From Candidatus Sumerlaeota bacterium (GTDB taxonomy: Bacteria > CG03 > SLGR01): a stretch of DNA of 10,443 nucleotides. Positions 8,301 to 10,443 of the stretch are shown piece after piece (the stretch's first letter is position 1; each line of letters opens with the position of its first letter). The position numbers and the translations under genes are program-made. The notes below the pieces were generated by a model that did no database searches, had not been told where the DNA came from, and saw nothing but the letters and a program-made list of their open reading frames with translations. Where the stretch lies: contig SLGR01000049.1 in the NCBI GenBank assembly GCA_007136585.1, positions 1-10,443 of the forward strand, given 5' to 3'.

Positions 8301-10443
8301 TTAAATGCGCTGGCATTACCGAACATCTCATACATATTAGTCACATTTGAAGTATCCCAGGCGTTTATATCGCCGTCAAAGCTTGAAGCACCCCAAAACA
8401 TTTGAAACATGTCAGTAACAGAAGAAACATCCCACCCGTTTAAGTCCTGGTTAAACTTGCTCGCGCCCCGGAACATCTGAGTCATCTCCTGAAGGCTTGA
8501 AGTATCCCACCCCCCTATCGGCTGGTTAAACTCGTCCGCCCCGTAAAACATCCTGGACATATCGGTAACCTGAGAAGTATTCCAGGAGCTTATATCGCTG
8601 TTAAACTCCCTGGCATTATAAAACATCCGGTTCATATCGGTAACCTGAGAAACATTCCAGGAACTAATATCCCCGTTAAAAATTTCGGCAGCATTAAACA
8701 TCTGGCTCATATCGGTAACCTGCGAGGTATTCCAGGTGCTTATATCACCGTCAAAAACATAATTATTATAGAACATACTCCCCATATTCGTGACCTGCGA
8801 GGTATCCCACCCGCTTAAATCACCGTTAAAACCAAATGCTCCATGAAACATATCATACATATCCGTCACATTGGCCGAGGCCTCGTCAAAGAAATCAGCG
8901 GCGGTAAATGATGAGATATTGGTCGCGCCCATAAACATATTCCTAGCGCTTGTTATACCCGTTACTCCCGGAGAGACCGGGGTTAGTATATCCCTCAAAC
9001 GGGCAGGAGTACCTCCGGGGTGAAAACTTATCCGGCTTGCCTCGCCCCGGAGCATTATTGTATATGTTCCCGCCGCGGCGTAGGAATTGGAGGGAAAAAG
9101 TGGGGTCCCGTCAGCTATACTGGTAAAACCCTCTCCGACCCCCCAGTCTATCTCCAAGCCCGAAGCATCGGCAACATGAAAAGAAAAGGACTGGTTTGCT
9201 CCTGTAGTCTGGATTGTGAATATAAACGGGGCGTGAAGCGTAACGGTGGAGACGTTCACGTAATCTGTAAGAACCCCGTCATTATTATAAGCCGCAACCC
9301 TGTAATAATAAGTGGTTGAATACACCAGCCCCGTATCAGGGTAAAATGTATCCTTATGATCATCTTCAATATCAAAGAGCGGTTCCAGGTTCTGAGTAAA
9401 ACTGACAGTAGAGCGCTCAAGCCTCCATCTCGTATATCCGGGGTTATCCCCCGATGTCCAGTTTACTGTAAGGCTGTCAAAAGTAACCTCGGAAACCCAG
9501 GCTGATGTAGACGGAGCCGCGAGAGTATAAAAGGTTGCCGGGGGGGAGAGGGGACCGTAACCTGCTGAGTTATAGGCCCTTATGTACCTGCCGTAGGGGG
9601 TATTAGGGCTTAACCCCGTCTCCTCGTACTCCACTGCGTCACCCGGCTCGGCGACTACGCTGCTGTCAGTAGCCCGGTAGAGCGTATAACCGTCCGACCC
9701 CTCTGCCGGGTCCCATCTCCAGGTAATTGACTCTGCCGTAACCGCTGCCGTTGAAAGATATGCCGACTGCCCCGGATAAGTCCTTACTGAAATCTCAGGA
9801 GAGTAAAACCCGGTATTTATCACGGTATCGTTATTTACCGCGTACACCCTGTAATAGTATGTGCCCCCCGCCAAAAGCCCGGTATCTGTAAATTCTATGC
9901 CGGAAGTGGATACTGCCGTATGATAGGAGGCAAACTCGTCTGTTGACCTTCTAAGTTCGTATAAGTAAGCACCAGAATCGTTCCAGGAAATTTCGGCGGT
10001 GGAAGAACTGAACGCCACTGCGTCAACGGTATCGGGTGGAATAGCGAGAGTATATACCTGCGCAATATCAGAAGGATCGGATAACCCTCCCTCGCCTCCT
10101 GCCCTTACATACCTTGAGTACTCCGTATTGGGGGCAAGCCCGTCGGTCTCATACCAGGTTGTCGTTCCCTGCCCTTCAAGGCCCGCGAGAAACTCATCAT
10201 CCGAAACCCTGTATATGTAATAGTAGGTAGCGTACGAAGTTATATCCCACTCCCATTTTATAGAGTAACTTGACTGGGCAATACCATATAACCCCTCCGG
10301 TTCTAAGGGGGGATACCAAAGCCCGGTATCGCCGCCGTCTGTTATCGTCCACCCGAAGGTATCTTTTATATACTGCCTCCGGTCTGCGGGCAGCCCCAGG
10401 CTGTATGTTGCGTTTCCTGCGTTAAATGAAAGATCGCTGTTTA
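5360..10443 (-). CDS. Giant modular surface protein: FN3 / BspA (DUF285) repeats / Big-1 / FlgD-like C-terminus (5' partial)
   Basis: The frame is open from the stop (5362-5360) to the window edge, giving 1693 residues and no start; the GTG at 10018 is internal to an FN3 domain. Residues counted from 10441 are as follows. 1-40: end of a BspA block. 43-136, 137-223, 224-310 and 311-405: FN3-like domains with the YYYRVYAVNN-type strand. 406-537: PKD-like cap (EIDWG, AAAGTYTI) plus two poor repeats. 538-950: sixteen BspA/DUF285 repeats. 951-1032: terminal cap. 1033-1126 and 1127-1222: FN3. 1223-1339: beta-rich linker beginning WTGEPGY. 1340-1441: Big-1-like Ig domain. 1442-1596: stalk with the acidic loop DTNGDGREDE, which may bind calcium. 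1597-1693: FlgD-Ig/type IX-like C-terminal domain (VYPNP). No cysteine-rich or catalytic motif is evident, so adhesion or surface-layer function is likely. The N-terminus and signal peptide lie outside the window. Confidence 0.9.
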   Translation of the reverse strand, partial: NSDLSFNAGNATYSLGLPADRRQYIKDTFGWTITDGGDTGLWYPPLEPEGLYGIAQSSYSIKWEWDITSYATYYYIYRVSDDEFLAGLEGQGTTTWYETDGLAPNTEYSRYVRAGGEGGLSDPSDIAQVYTLAIPPDTVDAVAFSSSTAEISWNDSGAYLYELRRSTDEFASYHTAVSTSGIEFTDTGLLAGGTYYYRVYAVNNDTVINTGFYSPEISVRTYPGQSAYLSTAAVTAESITWRWDPAEGSDGYTLYRATDSSVVAEPGDAVEYEETGLSPNTPYGRYIRAYNSAGYGPLSPPATFYTLAAPSTSAWVSEVTFDSLTVNWTSGDNPGYTRWRLERSTVSFTQNLEPLFDIEDDHKDTFYPDTGLVYSTTYYYRVAAYNNDGVLTDYVNVSTVTLHAPFIFTIQTTGANQSFSFHVADASGLEIDWGVGEGFTSIADGTPLFPSNSYAAAGTYTIMLRGEASRISFHPGGTPARLRDILTPVSPGVTGITSARNMFMGATNISSFTAADFFDEASANVTDMYDMFHGAFGFNGDLSGWDTSQVTNMGSMFYNNYVFDGDISTWNTSQVTDMSQMFNAAEIFNGDISSWNVSQVTDMNRMFYNAREFNSDISSWNTSQVTDMSRMFYGADEFNQPIGGWDTSSLQEMTQMFRGASKFNQDLNGWDVSSVTDMFQMFWGASSFDGDINAWDTSNVTNMYEMFGNASAFNKPLNTMVVNEGPGDQYTAWDVSNVENMYRMFYRARVFNQDLNNWDVSSVIDMEQMFDGAREFNGNLSGWVLSSVENMEDMFSDAREFNSDIGDWTLGSVLTMDSMFEDALKFNQDISDWDVSTVTDMRNMFEGALEFNQSLNGWDVSSVERMDSMFDGAISFNGDISEWVTSSVGDMRYMFQDATSFNRDIGGWDVSNVTSIRNMFSGATSFNQDLNNWDVSSVVHMAEMFDGASSFYGDISGWEPVNCSNFTNFLRNTSFSNENYDRLLIAWSELGLQSGPSFHAGNAQHSLGLPAERKEHIEDTYNWNFSDGGNTGVVYGSPGDFRGAALSTGAIRWEWELAAGATYYHIYDSAGDVFLASLSGQGSTTWYETEGLTPNTGFTRYVYSGNEFGLIGRSDDVEVFTLAAPPADTSFVSVGYSSLTFTWESNQNPDGTVWGIERSTDADFLTAVKVLKDLDAEWTARSYTDTRLDSGTDYSYRVRAYNSDGHASLYGTVVTTATLYAPTLLSWTGEPGYESSGVSPAEGDTDTVFEYRVRAQNPAGQAPAQGYPRVHITRGGEAIEGSPFEMELVKGDPLSGAVYAYSVSLGLPGTEYGYYFESYDSYGTAASGDPVLLSQGPEVMAIPSEVLVSAHPSEIISGESSDIKALIKDSEGNPVSGAEARFEVITGSGSLSVITAISDASGEVSSVFTAAGGFSGNNRVLVTAQEASGYADLAVTAVVDAGTGGTVAATGDPGTRVIIDPGVLSENSRISIRMPEELGAAEKDRADTATGKLPDGRVVAYSLRGFDAYGPGEELYGDFEGFIRIEIPYLDTNGDGREDETSIPVEALRILRLNERSSAWELVSDGGDNGPDISRGVVTAQVRRFSVFAIGSSYSDNLRGAVVYPNPVRFSEAVRGTVKFQGLSQNALIEIYDVTGRLVKALKPGTLSNDGLSGRAEWDGRNSSGERVGMGMYIYLITDGDGNSSSGKIGVVR
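5363..5653 (-). other. C-terminal FlgD-Ig / type IX-like sorting domain of the surface protein
   Basis: This segment encodes the last 97 residues. They show the hallmarks of this domain: VVYPNPVR at the start, a middle strand IEIYDVTGRLVKAL, the WDGRNSSGERVGMGMYIY segment, and a short final strand ending KIGVVR. In type IX secretion such domains direct export and are cleaved during surface attachment. In several other phyla the same fold closes large secreted proteins without proof of that route. Confidence 0.75.
7064..7450 (-). repeat. Downstream copy of duplicated BspA-tail + FN3 module
   Basis: Encodes FHAGNAQHSLGLPAE onward through DGGNTG and the next FN3 domain with GQGSTTWYETEGL. Its first codon is 2,976 nt (992 codons) from that of the copy at 10034-10426, in the same frame and orientation, so both are parts of one protein. 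Codon-level divergence shows the duplication is not very recent. Confidence 0.85.
7592..8830 (-). repeat. BspA/DUF285 tandem repeat array (16 units of 25 codons)
   Basis: Sixteen consecutive in-frame units follow the pattern FN-x-D-[IL]-x-x-W-[DN]-x-S-x-V-x-x-M-x-x-MF-x-x-A-x-x. Fifteen are exactly 75 nt. The eighth unit in reading order (8192-8305) is 114 nt because of a 13-residue insertion (MVVNEGPGDQYTA region). A poor copy precedes the array and a capping unit (FYGDISGWEP, from 7591) follows. The repeat belongs to the leucine-rich-like BspA surface-protein family, whose members form elongated solenoids used in binding other cells or host proteins. Confidence 0.92.
10034..10426 (-). repeat. 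Upstream copy of duplicated BspA-tail + FN3 module
   Basis: Encodes FNAGNATYSLGLPAD onward through DGGDTG and then an FN3 domain with GQGTTTWYETDGL. It matches the copy at 7064-7450. In the first 35 residues 21 are identical, and in the later GQG...RYV stretch 17 of 23 are identical. Because the tail normally closes a BspA repeat array, another array probably lies just beyond the window edge. Confidence 0.85.

Noticed and set aside
7592-8830. Regular 75-bp periodicity that could be mistaken for a CRISPR array
   Set aside because: The units are divergent, have no invariant repeat with unique spacers, and translate in one frame to the DUF285 protein repeat.
10016-10018. GTG as the start of the surface protein
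   Set aside because: The frame stays open upstream to the window edge, and the upstream residues encode an FN3 domain and BspA tail homologous to the downstream copy. The GTG falls inside an FN3 domain and is not followed by a signal peptide.
1-10443. Search for tRNA, rRNA, insertion sequences, phage or defence genes
   Set aside because: No cloverleaf, transposase, integrase, terminal inverted repeat or defence-type domain could be recognised; nearly all of the sequence is taken up by the six genes.

Overview
The window looks like chromosomal DNA of a Gram-negative, probably uncultivated bacterium. The grounds are an outer-membrane protein of the PorV/PorQ type, a very large secreted surface protein ending in a FlgD-like/type IX-style C-terminal domain, and two-component genes with cAMP-type signalling. 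The genes use ATA (Ile) and AGG (Arg) codons freely at moderate GC. The combination of PorV-like proteins, FlgD-Ig C-termini and FN3-rich giant proteins suggests Bacteroidota-related or candidate lineages such as Elusimicrobiota or Omnitrophota. That placement is inference, and no marker gene is present to fix it.

Layout: 12-1040 (+) encodes a membrane-anchored transglutaminase-like protein with a C-terminal coiled coil. A 143-bp gap (1041-1183) follows, holding a terminator-like hairpin and an AT-rich imperfect palindrome. Then comes a tight three-gene signalling operon on the + strand, 1184-4457: a receiver-class III nucleotide cyclase fusion, a membrane Cache-like/HAMP histidine kinase, and a receiver protein with a second, degenerate receiver domain. 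The first two genes overlap by 11 nt and the last two are 3 nt apart. The operon converges, with only 9 bp between stop codons, on a minus-strand pair. Read in its own direction, that pair is a giant modular surface protein (5360 to beyond 10443, 5' end outside the window) followed by a PorV/PorQ-like outer-membrane barrel (4467-5363), joined by a 4-nt GTGA stop/start overlap.

The surface protein supplies half of the sequence: 1693 residues are in the window and the frame is open to the edge. In order it has the tail of a BspA-type repeat block, four FN3-like domains, a PKD-like cap, sixteen 25-residue BspA/DUF285 repeats (one with a 13-residue insertion), the same tail again, two more FN3 domains, a beta-rich linker, a Big-1-like Ig domain, a stalk domain with an acidic calcium-type loop, and the C-terminal FlgD/T9SS-like domain. 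The block tail plus following FN3 domain occurs twice, 2,976 nt apart, so the protein grew by duplication of whole [BspA array + FN3] modules.

How the genes may work together: the kinase probably senses an envelope or extracellular ligand and phosphorylates one or both receiver proteins, one of which would control a cyclic-nucleotide signal. The surface protein and its coupled PorV-like partner look like a cargo/outer-membrane shuttle pair. Nothing in the sequence links the signalling operon to the surface operon except adjacency.
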